This document shows, piece by piece, positions 1 to 9,306 of a stretch of DNA of 64,000 nt; the first letter of the stretch is position 1, and every line of letters starts with the position of its first letter. The stretch comes from Planctomycetota bacterium. Lineage in GTDB: Bacteria > Planctomycetota > B15-G4. The translations under genes and the position numbers were made by a program. Where the stretch lies: the NCBI GenBank assembly GCA_029259695.1, contig JAJDEQ010000102.1, positions 1-64,000 on the forward strand. The letters are read 5' to 3'. A model generated the notes under the pieces. That model was not told the origin of the DNA, searched no databases, and saw only the letters and a program-made list of their open reading frames with translations.

Positions 1-243
1 GAAGTCGATGCCGCCCACCTCGAGCACCACACCGGGGGGCGGGGTGAATTGGTCGACGACGTAGTACTCCTGCTCGGCCGAGTCGTCCTCGAAGAGCACG
101 GCCGGTGCCGCCGGTTCCTGGGCCCGGGCGAAGCCGGACAGGGTCAGCAGCGCGGCGACGAGCATGGGCGCGAGCGGCCACGGCGCGAGCCGCGGCGGCT
201 CGGAGCGGCGCGGCGTGCGGGACGGCGTCGTGTACGGACTCAT
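1..243 (-). CDS. PVC-type membrane-bound dehydrogenase, N-terminal part (runs off the left edge)
   Basis: Only the first 81 residues are present. After about 26 polar, proline/arginine-rich residues comes a hydrophobic stretch ending in GFARAQ, a likely export signal. The mature start reads YYVVDQFTPPPGVVLEVGGI, the phrase that opens the propeller domain of PVC-superfamily dehydrogenases, which usually carry a beta-propeller and a C-terminal heme c region. The ATG overlaps the stop codon of the upstream cytochrome gene (ATGA), so the two are probably translated together and form one periplasmic electron-transfer unit. The catalytic part is outside the window, so the substrate is unknown. The family call rests on this short segment and on the neighbour. 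Confidence 0.7.
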   Translation of the reverse strand, partial: MSPYTTPSRTPRRSEPPRLAPWPLAPMLVAALLTLSGFARAQEPAAPAVLFEDDSAEQEYYVVDQFTPPPGVVLEVGGIDF

Positions 244-1454
244 CGGGTCAGTTCCTCGAGCATCTGGTCGCGGATCGACGGGGACCACGACGGCAACAAC
301 ATGATCGTCACGCGGACGCGGGCGGCGCCGGCGGGCGGCAGGTTCACCACGGCGTGGGTCTGGGTGGCGTCCCAGCGGGCATCGCCGCTGACACTGGTCG
401 CGGCGATGATCTGGCCGCCGTGGTCGTCGACGCGCCAGGTGCTGCCGTCGTCCGCCGTGAAGGTCACGATCGGGTCGGCCTCGCCGTCGGCGACGCGCCA
501 TGCCAGGCGGCGCGCCTCGGGGCCGGCACGGCAGCTGAACTCCCGTCGCAGACCGGAGCCCACCGAGGTGCCCACGGCGCGGGCCGTCTCGCGGACGTAG
601 GCGGCCAGCCCGCCCTGCTCGCTCTCGAGCGTCCGGTCGACCCACCATTCCCCGCCGCGCACCTCCGTTCCGCGGAAGCGCGACCTCAGGGCGGTGGCGA
701 CGCCCGTGCCACCGTTGCCGTCGTCAGCCAGCAAGGAGAACGCGGGCGGCGGGTCGCCCCGGGCTCGGGTCCACACGAGCTGGCCCAGGGGTGCCAGCGG
801 CGAGCCGCCGCGCCCGGTCCAGTCGGTGCGACGCACGAAGTCGCCCTGGCGCACCCCCAGCAGGCGCACGTCGTCCACCCGGTACTCGAAGCTGAAGCCC
901 TCGGTGTCACCCACGAGCAACCCGCGCGGTCGGGTCGGCGCACCCTCGGCGATGGGTGGCAGCGCGCCGCGCACCACGACGGCCCGATCGCTCACGCCCA
1001 GCACCATCTCTTCGACGTCGACCGCGCGCATGGATGGACCCAGCAGGGTCACGTACTCGGCCAGCTGCTCCATTTGTTCGGCGCTGAAGGCATCGCCGAA
1101 GGCGGGCATGGGGCTGCCGGGGATCCCGTTGCGGACCGTGCGGCCGATGGCCTCGGGCGTGTTGCCGAACGAGAAGCCGCCGTCCTTGAAGCTGCGGGCC
1201 GGACGTTCCAGTTCGGTGCTGCCGACACCGCCGCCGTCCTCGCCGTGGCAGCGTGCGCACTGCGTCACGAACAGCTCCCGGGCAGGGTGCTCCTCGGTCT
1301 GTGCCGCGCCCGGCCGGACGAGCGTCGCCAGCGACAGTCCCAGCAGCAGCAGTCCGACGACGCGTCGGTGCACGCCGCGGCGCCGAACGCTCCGTGCCCC
1401 TCGTGGGGGGGAGCCGTCGGTGACCGCACCTGGACTTCGTTCCGCTTGCGCCAT
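240..1454 (-). CDS. Exported c-type cytochrome, partner of PVC-type dehydrogenase
   Basis: The product is 404 residues. A basic N-terminus and hydrophobic segment (about 32-52, ending GAAQ) direct it across the membrane. One heme c site, CARCH, lies near residues 66-70, and a likely Met ligand sits in IPGSPMPAF near 116, so it is a class I monoheme domain. The remaining 250 residues have no known enzymatic motif, but the phrase WTGRGGSPLAPLGQL resembles the C-terminal module seen next to PVC dehydrogenases. I chose ATG 1454 because GAGGG lies about 6 bases upstream; a GTG at 1469 is also in frame. It probably accepts electrons from the dehydrogenase encoded immediately downstream, with a 4-base overlap. 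Confidence 0.82.
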   Translation of the reverse strand: MAQAERSPGAVTDGSPPRGARSVRRRGVHRRVVGLLLLGLSLATLVRPGAAQTEEHPARELFVTQCARCHGEDGGGVGSTELERPARSFKDGGFSFGNTPEAIGRTVRNGIPGSPMPAFGDAFSAEQMEQLAEYVTLLGPSMRAVDVEEMVLGVSDRAVVVRGALPPIAEGAPTRPRGLLVGDTEGFSFEYRVDDVRLLGVRQGDFVRRTDWTGRGGSPLAPLGQLVWTRARGDPPPAFSLLADDGNGGTGVATALRSRFRGTEVRGGEWWVDRTLESEQGGLAAYVRETARAVGTSVGSGLRREFSCRAGPEARRLAWRVADGEADPIVTFTADDGSTWRVDDHGGQIIAATSVSGDARWDATQTHAVVNLPPAGAARVRVTIMLLPSWSPSIRDQMLEELTR

Positions 1455-1640
1455 CGTTCGCCCTCGCACCCGCTCGGTCGGTTCTCGTGGTCCCGACTCG
1501 CGGGGCAGCCTAAGGGCCCCGGGGGGCCCGAACCAGTCCCGGATGATTCCCGGGTACGCGCGCGCTGACGCTCATCGGCCCGTGCAAGCCACCGCGCGCG
1601 ACGGCGCTCAAGCCGGGCGCCCGTCACGACCGATGAAACC

Positions 1641-4073
1641 GTGTCGGACGACCTGAGGAGAGCCGCCCCCGCGGGCAGGATCGTGGTGCATTCCCTGGAC
1701 ACCTACGAGAGGCAACGCGCGACCCGCGCTCGCGCCCCGGCCGGCGCGTCGGGAGCGGGCACGTCCCGCCCCCGCGCGGCGCGGCCGGCCCCCGCGCCGT
1801 CCCCGTTCTGGGTCGACCTGCTGCAGCTCGTGGGCCTGTGCTCGTTCGCTTTCGCCCAGCCGCTGCTGAACGTGCTGGCCGAGGACGCGGTGTTCTTCGT
1901 GATGCGTTCGTCGCAGCCGGTGGACGTGTGGGTCATTGCGCTGATGCTGTCGCTCGGGCTGCCGCTGCTGCTGGGCGCCGTCGAACTGCTCGCGGGGCTC
2001 GGATCACGGCGTGCGCGCCGGGCTCTGCACGTGGTCCTGGTGGGCGCGCTGCTGGCGGTGATCGCGTTGCCGTTGCTCACCCGCAACCTGGAGCCTCCGG
2101 GCACGGGGGTACTGCCGGTGGCGCTACTCCTCGGGGTCGCCGGGGCCCTGGTCTACCTGCGCTGGGCACCGGCCCGTTCCCTGGCGACGTCGTTGGTCAT
2201 CGGCGCGCCGCTGTTCGCCGGCGGCTTCCTGCTGGACCCCAACGTGCGCGAGATCGGCGCGGACTTCGACCCGAGCCAGGTGGCCCGGGACCCGGGCACC
2301 GACGCCACCGTCGCCGTGCTGCTGCTCGACGAACTACCGCTGGGCGCCCTGCTCGACGGCGAACTCCGGATCGACGCCCGGTTGTTCCCGAACTTCGCGC
2401 GCCTGGCGGACGAGTCCACCTGGTTCCGCAACGCGACGGCGTCGCACGAACTCACCGAAGGGGTCATGCCCGCGTTGCTCAGCGGCCGGCGCCCCCGGGC
2501 CGGCGCGCTGCCCACGGCGGCACAACACCCGCGCAACCTGTTCACGCTCTTCGGCGGCAGCCACCGCATGCTCGTGCGCGAGCTCAAGACCAGCCTGTGT
2601 CCCGTCGCCCTGATCGAGGACGACGGGACGATCCGCACCGACCTGGGTCTGCGCCTGCGCGCGCTGGCCGCCGACCTGCCGCTGCTCTACGCGCACATCG
2701 TGCTGCCCGATTGCCTCACCGGCCGGCTGCCCTCGGTGGAGGGCGAGTGGAAGGACTTCTGGGTCGACGACGCCGAGCTGCGGCGCAAGGGCCCGGGCGG
2801 CCTGCGCCCCGCGGACGACGCGCCCCTGGCCGCGGGCGACGCCGCCCTCGGGGCCGACGACGTGGCGCGGGCGGCCGACACCGCGCCCATGGCACGCCCG
2901 GCCGACACCACGCCCGCGGCACGCCCGGCCGGACGCTCGTTCCACTCCCACCGCCCCCGCGAGTTGCGCGACTACCTCGACGTGATCGACGGCGAATCGC
3001 GACCGACGCTCTACTTCCTGCACTCGCTGCTGCCGCACAACCCGTGGATGTTCACCCACACCGGTGCGCAGTACGTGGAGAGCAAGGAGCAGTGGCCCGG
3101 CGGGGACGGTGTCTGGCCGGCGCACGCATGGCCCGACGGTCTGCAACGCATGCTGCTGCAACTTGGGCACCTCGACGCGCTGCTCGGCGAGTGGATCGAG
3201 CGCCTGCGTGGGCAGGGCGTCTACGAGCGCGCCCTGATCGTGGTGACCGCCGACCACGGCGTGAGCTTCGAGCCGGGGCTGCACTTCCGCTTCGCCGAGC
3301 AGGGCAACCTGCGCGATCTGATGCACGTGCCGCTGTTCGTCAAGGCGCCCTTCCAGCGGGAGGGCCGGGTGGTCGACGCCAACGTCGAGTCGATCGACCT
3401 GTTGCCCACGCTGGCGGACGCGCTCGAGGTCGAGCTGCCGTGGCCGGTGGACGGTCGCTCCGCCTGGGGCCCCGAGGTCGCGGAGCGTGAGCACAAGCAG
3501 TTCATGGCCAAGGCCGGCGCGACGTTCACGTTGCCCGCTGAGCTGCCGGCGCGCTGGCCCGTGCTCGAACGCAAGCGCGCGCTCTTCGGTGAGCGCCCGG
3601 ACTGGGACGCGATCCACGCCATGGGCCCCGCGCCGCACCTGGTGGGGCGGCGGTTGGACGGGTTGTCACTGCGCCGCGACGGCGCGCCGTCGGTACGCGC
3701 GGTGCTGCGCGACGCCGAAGCGTTTGCCGCGGTCGATACCGTCGCGGGCGTCGTGCCGTGCCGCATCGCCGGTCACCTGCTGGACACGGGCGGCGTGCGT
3801 GCCCGCGAGCTGGCGCAGGCGCCCCTGGCCATCGTCGTCAACGGCGTCGTGCGTGCCGTGACCGGGACGACCCCCGGACCCTGGGAGAGCGGCGCGGACG
3901 GTGACCACTCGTCCGGGACGGCGAGCCGTGCCGAGGACGGTGCGGCCGCCGGCGTCCGGCGCAGTTTCGCGGCCATGGTCCCGGACCGCTCCTTCCACGA
4001 CGGCTCCAACCGGGTCGAGCTGTTCCTGGTGCTGCCCGGCGACGAGATCGTCCCCTGCGCACCCGCTCCATGA
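1641..4073 (+). CDS. Membrane-anchored sulfatase/LTA-synthase-fold hydrolase
   Basis: An 810-residue protein. A disordered Ala/Pro/Arg N-terminus is followed by about five membrane segments (roughly residues 60-200) and then an alkaline-phosphatase-superfamily domain (about 220-610). Visible motifs are the first metal Asp (LLLDELP, about 230) and TADHG (about 537). At the position of the sulfatase formylglycine Cys/Ser there is Thr272 (LTEGVMPALLSG), as in Thr-dependent phospho-/glycerolphosphotransferases, so calling it a sulfatase would be unsafe. A low-complexity Ala/Asp/Pro insert (bases 2811-2940) interrupts the domain. The start is GTG. Its stop overlaps the next gene's ATG. The paralogue at 13644-16316 has the same architecture. 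The likely role is extracytoplasmic envelope or polymer modification; the substrate is unknown. Confidence 0.8.
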   Translation: MSDDLRRAAPAGRIVVHSLDTYERQRATRARAPAGASGAGTSRPRAARPAPAPSPFWVDLLQLVGLCSFAFAQPLLNVLAEDAVFFVMRSSQPVDVWVIALMLSLGLPLLLGAVELLAGLGSRRARRALHVVLVGALLAVIALPLLTRNLEPPGTGVLPVALLLGVAGALVYLRWAPARSLATSLVIGAPLFAGGFLLDPNVREIGADFDPSQVARDPGTDATVAVLLLDELPLGALLDGELRIDARLFPNFARLADESTWFRNATASHELTEGVMPALLSGRRPRAGALPTAAQHPRNLFTLFGGSHRMLVRELKTSLCPVALIEDDGTIRTDLGLRLRALAADLPLLYAHIVLPDCLTGRLPSVEGEWKDFWVDDAELRRKGPGGLRPADDAPLAAGDAALGADDVARAADTAPMARPADTTPAARPAGRSFHSHRPRELRDYLDVIDGESRPTLYFLHSLLPHNPWMFTHTGAQYVESKEQWPGGDGVWPAHAWPDGLQRMLLQLGHLDALLGEWIERLRGQGVYERALIVVTADHGVSFEPGLHFRFAEQGNLRDLMHVPLFVKAPFQREGRVVDANVESIDLLPTLADALEVELPWPVDGRSAWGPEVAEREHKQFMAKAGATFTLPAELPARWPVLERKRALFGERPDWDAIHAMGPAPHLVGRRLDGLSLRRDGAPSVRAVLRDAEAFAAVDTVAGVVPCRIAGHLLDTGGVRARELAQAPLAIVVNGVVRAVTGTTPGPWESGADGDHSSGTASRAEDGAAAGVRRSFAAMVPDRSFHDGSNRVELFLVLPGDEIVPCAPAP

Positions 4074-5947
4074 CGGCGGTCGAGGAAGGGGGGCTGCCCG
4101 TCGATAGAGAGGGTATGCGCCGCGATTCCCTCGAGCCCCGCCCCACGGACGGCACCCGCGCCGCGCTCGACCGTTGGTGCGCCGCCCGTCGCAAGCTGCT
4201 GCTGGGCGCCATCGCCGCCCTCGCCATCCTGCTGCGCCTGGTCTACTTCGTCCAGCTCGACGCCTCGCCGCTCATGTGGCAACACCTGTGGCCCGAGTCG
4301 GACATGAGCTTCTTCGACGACTGGGGGCGCTCCATCGCCGACGGCGACTGGGCCGGCGAGAGCGCGCGCCATCCGAACCACGAGTGGCACCGCGACGTGG
4401 CCGCGCTGCACTTCGCCGCCGAGCCCGAGCTGCACCGGCAGCTCGTCGCCGAAGCCCGGGATCGCAGCGACGGGACCCGCGCCGACCAGTTGCTGTGGAA
4501 CCGCTGGCTCGGAGGGCGACAGTTCCACCAGGAACCGCTGTACGCCTACCTGATCGGAGCCACCTACCGCCTGCTCGGGGCCGACGTGCGCTGGGTGTTC
4601 GCGTGGCAGCTCGCGCTCGGTCTGGTCAGCATCATGCTGCTGTACCTGATCGGCCGGCGGGCGTTCGGGGAGACGGCCGGTCTCGTGGCCGCGCTCATGG
4701 GGACGCTGTTCGGCCCGCTGCTCACCTACGAACTCGTGTTGTTGCGCGCCACGTTGCTGGTGGCCTTCGGGCTCGCGCTGGTGCAGCTCCTGTGGAGCGC
4801 CCTGGGTCACGACAGTCGCCTGCGCTGGGCTGCCGTGGGGTTGGCGAGCGGCGCCGCGTTCGTGCTCAAGACGACGTATGCGCCGTTCGGCCTGGCGGCT
4901 TGTGCGGCCGTGGCCTGGCGTCACCGAAGGCAGCCACGGTCATTGTGTTCGCGCCTGGGCTGGATCGTCCTCGGTGGCTCCTTCGCCCTGGCTCCTTTCG
5001 TCACGCGCAACGTCGCGCTGGGCCTGCCGCCTCTGGCGGTGACGAGCGTGGGTGCCCTGGCGTTCGTGGCCGGCAGCGGTCCGCACGCCACGGCCGACGT
5101 GGCGGGCTTCGACGCGAGCATCGACGACGTGGCCCGGGTGATGGGCACCACCGACGGCGCGCTCGGCGCGACGGTGGTCGAGACCCTCGCGGCACACGAC
5201 TCGCTGCTGTCCCCGTTGCGCCTGTGGGCCGCGCGGCTGCTCGCCGTGTTCCACTGGTACGAGGCGCCGCAGAACGGGAACGTCTACGCCTACCGCATGC
5301 ACGCACCGGTGCTGGGCCTGGCGCCCCTGAGCGTGCTCTCGGTCGCACCGCTCGCGTTGCTGGGTCTGTTCCTGGGGCGCCGCGGCTGGCGCGACCGCTG
5401 GCCGCTCGAGCTGCTCGTGCTGATCAGTCTCGGCTCACTGGTCGTCTTCTCCACGGTGTCGCGCTACCGCATCGTGTTGATGGCCGCGCTGTTGCCGTAC
5501 GCCGCCTACGGGTCGGTGCGCCTGGCGTGCTGGGTCGCGGAGCGCCGGGTGCGGCCGCTGGCCGGTTCCCTGGTGGCCGTGGCGCTGCTGATGATCTTCG
5601 TGGGACGTCCGTTGCCGGAGTTCGCCGCGGTCGTGCGCGCGACCGACCACGTGCAGCCCTACCGCTACTACCACGAACCGCTGATCGCCGCGGCCCTGGA
5701 CGAAGGTCGTCCCCAGGCTGCGCTGGAACTGCTCGACGACGCTCTGCGGCACGAAGCCGCCATGCTCTGCGGACACGAGGTCGGCGAGGCGCCTGCGTCG
5801 ATGGACGAGGCGCGGGTCGTGCAGCACGTGGCCGGGCTGCACCTGCGCCGGGCCGAGCTGCTGACGCACATGGGACGCGACGAGGAAGCCGCGCTCGCGA
5901 GTCGCCGGGGCAACGCGTTGTTGAGTTCGCTGGGCGGCGAGAGCTAG
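4070..5947 (+). CDS. GT-C family membrane glycosyltransferase with C-terminal helical region
   Basis: A 625-residue polytopic protein. The first membrane segment (about residues 40-60) is followed by a long loop with SDMSFFDDWGRSIADGDW, the acidic loop-1 pattern typical of ArnT/PMT-like GT-C enzymes that use lipid-linked sugars. Eight or more further hydrophobic segments follow to about residue 515. The last 90 residues are soluble, helical and TPR-like (EGRPQAALELLDDAL). The ATG overlaps the stop of the sulfatase-fold gene (ATGA), which implies coupled expression and a shared role in envelope glycoconjugates. The donor and acceptor cannot be read from sequence. The final codons are duplicated just after the stop. 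Confidence 0.8.
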   Translation: MTAVEEGGLPVDREGMRRDSLEPRPTDGTRAALDRWCAARRKLLLGAIAALAILLRLVYFVQLDASPLMWQHLWPESDMSFFDDWGRSIADGDWAGESARHPNHEWHRDVAALHFAAEPELHRQLVAEARDRSDGTRADQLLWNRWLGGRQFHQEPLYAYLIGATYRLLGADVRWVFAWQLALGLVSIMLLYLIGRRAFGETAGLVAALMGTLFGPLLTYELVLLRATLLVAFGLALVQLLWSALGHDSRLRWAAVGLASGAAFVLKTTYAPFGLAACAAVAWRHRRQPRSLCSRLGWIVLGGSFALAPFVTRNVALGLPPLAVTSVGALAFVAGSGPHATADVAGFDASIDDVARVMGTTDGALGATVVETLAAHDSLLSPLRLWAARLLAVFHWYEAPQNGNVYAYRMHAPVLGLAPLSVLSVAPLALLGLFLGRRGWRDRWPLELLVLISLGSLVVFSTVSRYRIVLMAALLPYAAYGSVRLACWVAERRVRPLAGSLVAVALLMIFVGRPLPEFAAVVRATDHVQPYRYYHEPLIAAALDEGRPQAALELLDDALRHEAAMLCGHEVGEAPASMDEARVVQHVAGLHLRRAELLTHMGRDEEAALASRRGNALLSSLGGES

Positions 5948-5971
5948 GGCCGGGCGGCGAGAGCCAGCGCC
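5932..5971 (+). repeat. 20-bp tandem duplication spanning the stop codon of the GT-C gene
   Basis: Two adjacent 20-base copies beginning GGGCGGCGAGAG. The first copy encodes the C-terminal GGES plus the TAG stop; the second lies in the 36-base convergent spacer. They differ at two positions. The pattern matches the longer arrays at 25077, 26209 and 29425. Confidence 0.8.
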
Positions 5972-5983
5972 GGACCGCGCCCG

Positions 5984-7834
5984 TCAGGCGCCGCGCAACT
6001 CGTCGAGCAAGGCGTTGGCCTCGGGGTGATCAGGCGCGACGCGCAGGGCGTGGGTCAGGTGTTCGGCCGCTTCGTCCAGCCGCTCGAGTCGCAGGAACAG
6101 CACGGCCAGGTTGCAGTGGGCGTCGGCGTAGTCCGGGTCGTGCTGCAACGCCTGCTGGAAGCGCGTGACGGCTTCGTCGGGCCGATCGATGGCCGCCAGG
6201 CCCAGCCCCAGGTTGTGCAGGATGCGCGGGTCGTCGGCGCGGGTCAGGGCGTCCTCCCAGAACGCGACCGCCTGCTCTTCGCGGTCCAGGGCGCCCAGGC
6301 AGATGCCGTAGTTGATCAGCAAGGGGACGGCGTACGGGTCGAGGACGAAGGCGTGGTCGTACTGCACCAGCGCCTCGGCGTGACGGTTGGCGCGTTGCAG
6401 CGCGAGGCCGAGGTTGAAGCGCGCCTGGTGGCTCTCGGGTTGCTTGGCGACGGTGTCGCTCCACAACGAGAGCATGTCGCCGTAGGTCGCGACGCGCCCG
6501 ACCGAGGTCACGCCGGCGCTGATCACGACCAGCGTGAGGGCGCCGACGGCCAGGCCCGCGGCGAGCCGAGGACGGCTCGTCGCCCGGTCGCGGCCGGTGG
6601 ACGCTGCGTCCGGGAGTGCGGGCTGATCCGACGCGCCGGCCCGGGACGGCGACGCCGCGCGCCGGGACAGCAGACGCTGCACGCCGAGCACGACCAGGGT
6701 CAGCAACGCCGCCAGCGGCAGGTACATGCGCCGTTCGGCCGCCAGCTCGGTCGCGATGGGCACGAAGCTCGACGTGGGCGCGAGTAGCATGAAGAACGCG
6801 CCGCCCAGGAAGCCCAGCGCCGAGCGCCGCACGATGGCGTACGTCGTCAGGCCGAGCAGCGTCAGCACGATCAGGCCCGGGACCAGCGCATGGCTGAGCG
6901 ACGTCACCACCGGCCAGTCGTACCAGACCGAGAGCGGCGCGGGCCACAGACCGAGCCGCAGGTACCACACGATCACCTGGGCCTGGGTCATGAGGTTCTG
7001 CCACGGGCCGATGCCGTGGTCGAAGCCCACCGAGTCGCCCCGGGGCCCGCTGAGCACGAGCTGCGCCAACAGCAGCCAACTCGCCCCGAGGCCGGCGTAC
7101 AGGCCGGGGTTGCGGCGCAGGGCGGCGCGGAACGTGCCGGTGGCGAAGGTGCGCTGCCACAACAACACGACCAGCGGAGCCGAGACCATGACCTCCTTGG
7201 TGGCCATGCCCAGCGCGCAGGTGATCAACGCGAGCGTGAGCCAGCCGTCGCCCCGGTTGGTGGGGCGGGGGGCCGCGACACCGTCGTCGTGGGCGTCGCG
7301 CGCCACGGCAGCGGGTGTGACCGTGACACCCCGGGCCGCGCAGTACAGCGTCGCGAGGAAGAACAGCGACACCATCAGCTCGGTGCGCTGGATGACCCAC
7401 GTGACCGCCTCGGTCTGGAGCGGGTGCACCGTCCAGAGCAGGGCCACGGCGAAGGCCAGGGGCGTGGCGGACGTCGCGTAGCGTGCGCGCAATCGCTCGC
7501 TGATCAGCGTGCGGCGCACGACGCCGAACAACAGCAGGGCCACGAGCCCGTGACAGGCGATGTTCCAGACGTGGTAGCCCGCCACGTCGTAGCCACCGAG
7601 GGCGTAGTTCACGGCGAGCGACAGGGCCACGATCGGGCGACCGGCCACGGTGGTCTCGTCGGGCGTGACCAGGGCCTCGGTCAGGGGCCACAGCGAGCGC
7701 ACGTGGGGGTTGAGCGTGATGCTCTCCACGTCGTCGAAGAAGAAGGGCACCGACAGCGAGCCCGCGTAGACGACGATGGCGGCGGCCACGAGGGCCAGGC
7801 CGCACCAGGTGATGTTCGAGTGACGTCGGCTCAA
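5984..7834 (-). CDS. TMTC-like membrane protein: GT-C transmembrane domain plus TPR repeats
   Basis: About 616 residues. The first membrane segment (about 10-30) leads to an acidic motif, PFFFDDVESITLNPHV, characteristic of GT-C enzymes of the TMTC/PMT type. About ten more hydrophobic segments run to residue 380, then a linker, another membrane segment, and four or more TPRs (about 440-610). Proteins with this layout are O-mannosyltransferase-like, or of unknown function in bacteria. I prefer the TTG at 7834 because GGAGGAG ends 6 bases before it; the longer GTG start at 7852 has no such site. It converges on the GT-C gene at 4070-5947, suggesting a glycosylation cluster. Confidence 0.8.
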   Translation of the reverse strand: MSRRHSNITWCGLALVAAAIVVYAGSLSVPFFFDDVESITLNPHVRSLWPLTEALVTPDETTVAGRPIVALSLAVNYALGGYDVAGYHVWNIACHGLVALLLFGVVRRTLISERLRARYATSATPLAFAVALLWTVHPLQTEAVTWVIQRTELMVSLFFLATLYCAARGVTVTPAAVARDAHDDGVAAPRPTNRGDGWLTLALITCALGMATKEVMVSAPLVVLLWQRTFATGTFRAALRRNPGLYAGLGASWLLLAQLVLSGPRGDSVGFDHGIGPWQNLMTQAQVIVWYLRLGLWPAPLSVWYDWPVVTSLSHALVPGLIVLTLLGLTTYAIVRRSALGFLGGAFFMLLAPTSSFVPIATELAAERRMYLPLAALLTLVVLGVQRLLSRRAASPSRAGASDQPALPDAASTGRDRATSRPRLAAGLAVGALTLVVISAGVTSVGRVATYGDMLSLWSDTVAKQPESHQARFNLGLALQRANRHAEALVQYDHAFVLDPYAVPLLINYGICLGALDREEQAVAFWEDALTRADDPRILHNLGLGLAAIDRPDEAVTRFQQALQHDPDYADAHCNLAVLFLRLERLDEAAEHLTHALRVAPDHPEANALLDELRGA

Positions 7835-7995
7835 GCGGGGCTCCTCCTGCACGCACCGTCACTATCGGCCGCAGCGGCAGTGTTTCGTGAGGCCCAGCCG
7901 GCTCCGATCCGCCCCCCGTGGCCGCCCTGCCGGCAGGGGCGTCGCCTTCCCCGATCGGGCCGCCGCGCCCCGGCCCCGGCCGCTACCATGGCCGC

Positions 7996-9252
7996 ATGTC
8001 CCCGCCCGATCGCGCCGCCTCCCCGTCGTCCCGCGATCCCGCTGGACGGGCTCGGGAGCGGGCGATCCTGCACGTGGACATGGATGCGTTCTTCGCGTCG
8101 GTGGAGCAGCTCGACAACCCGGAGCTGCGCGGCAAACCCGTGCTCGTGGGCCACGACGGGGCCCGAGGCGTGGTCTCGGCGGCGTCCTACGAGGCGCGCA
8201 CGTTCGGGTGTCACTCGGCGCTGCCCACGGCGATCGCTCGGCGACGCTGTCCCCAGGCGATCATCGTGCCGGTGCGCGGCGGGCGCTACCGCGAGGTGTC
8301 GCTGCAGGTGTTCGCGATCTTCGAGTCGATCACCCCGCTGGTCGAGCCGCTGAGCATCGACGAGGCGTTCCTCGACGTGAGCGGCAGCCGGCGCCTGTTC
8401 GGGGGCGACGAGGTGGCCATCGCCCGCCACATCAAGCAGCGCATCCTGGCCGAGACGGGGGTCACCGGTTCGGTCGGCGTGGCGCCGAACAAGTTCCTGG
8501 CCAAGCTCGCGTCCGACTGGGACAAGCCCGACGGCCTGACCGTGGTGCGCGCCGACGAACTGCCCGGGCGCCTCGCGCCCCTCGCCATCGGCGAGATGTG
8601 GGGCGTGGGCCCGGCCACCGAGGCCCGCCTGCGTGCCGCCGGCATCGCGACCTTCGGCGACCTGCAGGGCATGTCCCTGGAGCGCGCCGGTCAGTTGCTC
8701 GGTGAGCGCGGGGCCGAACGCTACTGGCGTCTGGCGCGGGGCGAGGACGACCGGCCGGTCACGCCCGATCACGAAGCCAAGAGCCTCGGCGCCGAGCAGA
8801 CCTTCGGCGTGGACGTCGCCGAGCGCGGGCACGTGCGCCAGGTGCTGCTGGGACAGTGCGAACGGGTGGCGCAGCGTCTGCGGCGGCACGCACTGCAAGG
8901 CCGCACGGTCACGGTCAAGATCCGCTACGGCGACTTCGAGACGATCACCCGCTCCGCCACCCTGCCCGAACCCACCGAGCGCACCGACCTGCTGTGGCAG
9001 GCCACCGCCGAGCTGTGGGACCGCTGGGCGGCGCGGTCGTTCCGGCCGGTGCGCTTGATCGGCATGTCGATCAGCCAGCTCGATCGCCCGCGCCCGCGCC
9101 AGACCGAACTCTTCGGTACGGCCGACGACACCCGTTCGCGAGCCGTCGACGCCGCCACCGATGCGATCCAGGCCCGCTTCGGCCACGGCGCCGTGCACCG
9201 CGGCATCCCCCATGGCGAGGGCCCCGCCGAGCGCGTGCCTCACAGGGAGTGA
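7996..9252 (+). CDS. dinB: DNA polymerase IV (Y-family translesion polymerase)
   Basis: A 418-residue protein of normal length for the family. Signature motifs are present: HVDMDAFFASVEQ (metal-binding Asp and steric gate region, about residues 24-36), SYEARTFGCHSALP, and the catalytic SIDEAFLDVSGS (about 120-131). A helix-hairpin-helix-type thumb (MWGVGPATEARL) and the C-terminal little-finger domain follow. It performs error-prone bypass of DNA lesions in the cytoplasm. The C-terminus lacks a recognisable QxxLF clamp-binding peptide, although TELFG near residue 374 could serve. ATG 7996 was chosen because upstream in-frame sequence is low-complexity Pro/Gly and nonconserved. No LexA-type operator was recognised in the 160-base divergent spacer. 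Confidence 0.95.
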   Translation: MSPPDRAASPSSRDPAGRARERAILHVDMDAFFASVEQLDNPELRGKPVLVGHDGARGVVSAASYEARTFGCHSALPTAIARRRCPQAIIVPVRGGRYREVSLQVFAIFESITPLVEPLSIDEAFLDVSGSRRLFGGDEVAIARHIKQRILAETGVTGSVGVAPNKFLAKLASDWDKPDGLTVVRADELPGRLAPLAIGEMWGVGPATEARLRAAGIATFGDLQGMSLERAGQLLGERGAERYWRLARGEDDRPVTPDHEAKSLGAEQTFGVDVAERGHVRQVLLGQCERVAQRLRRHALQGRTVTVKIRYGDFETITRSATLPEPTERTDLLWQATAELWDRWAARSFRPVRLIGMSISQLDRPRPRQTELFGTADDTRSRAVDAATDAIQARFGHGAVHRGIPHGEGPAERVPHRE

Positions 9253-9306
9253 ACAACTTGCAGACTGCCTTCGCGCCGAGACGCCCCCCGGGTCGGAGTC
9301 GCCCCG

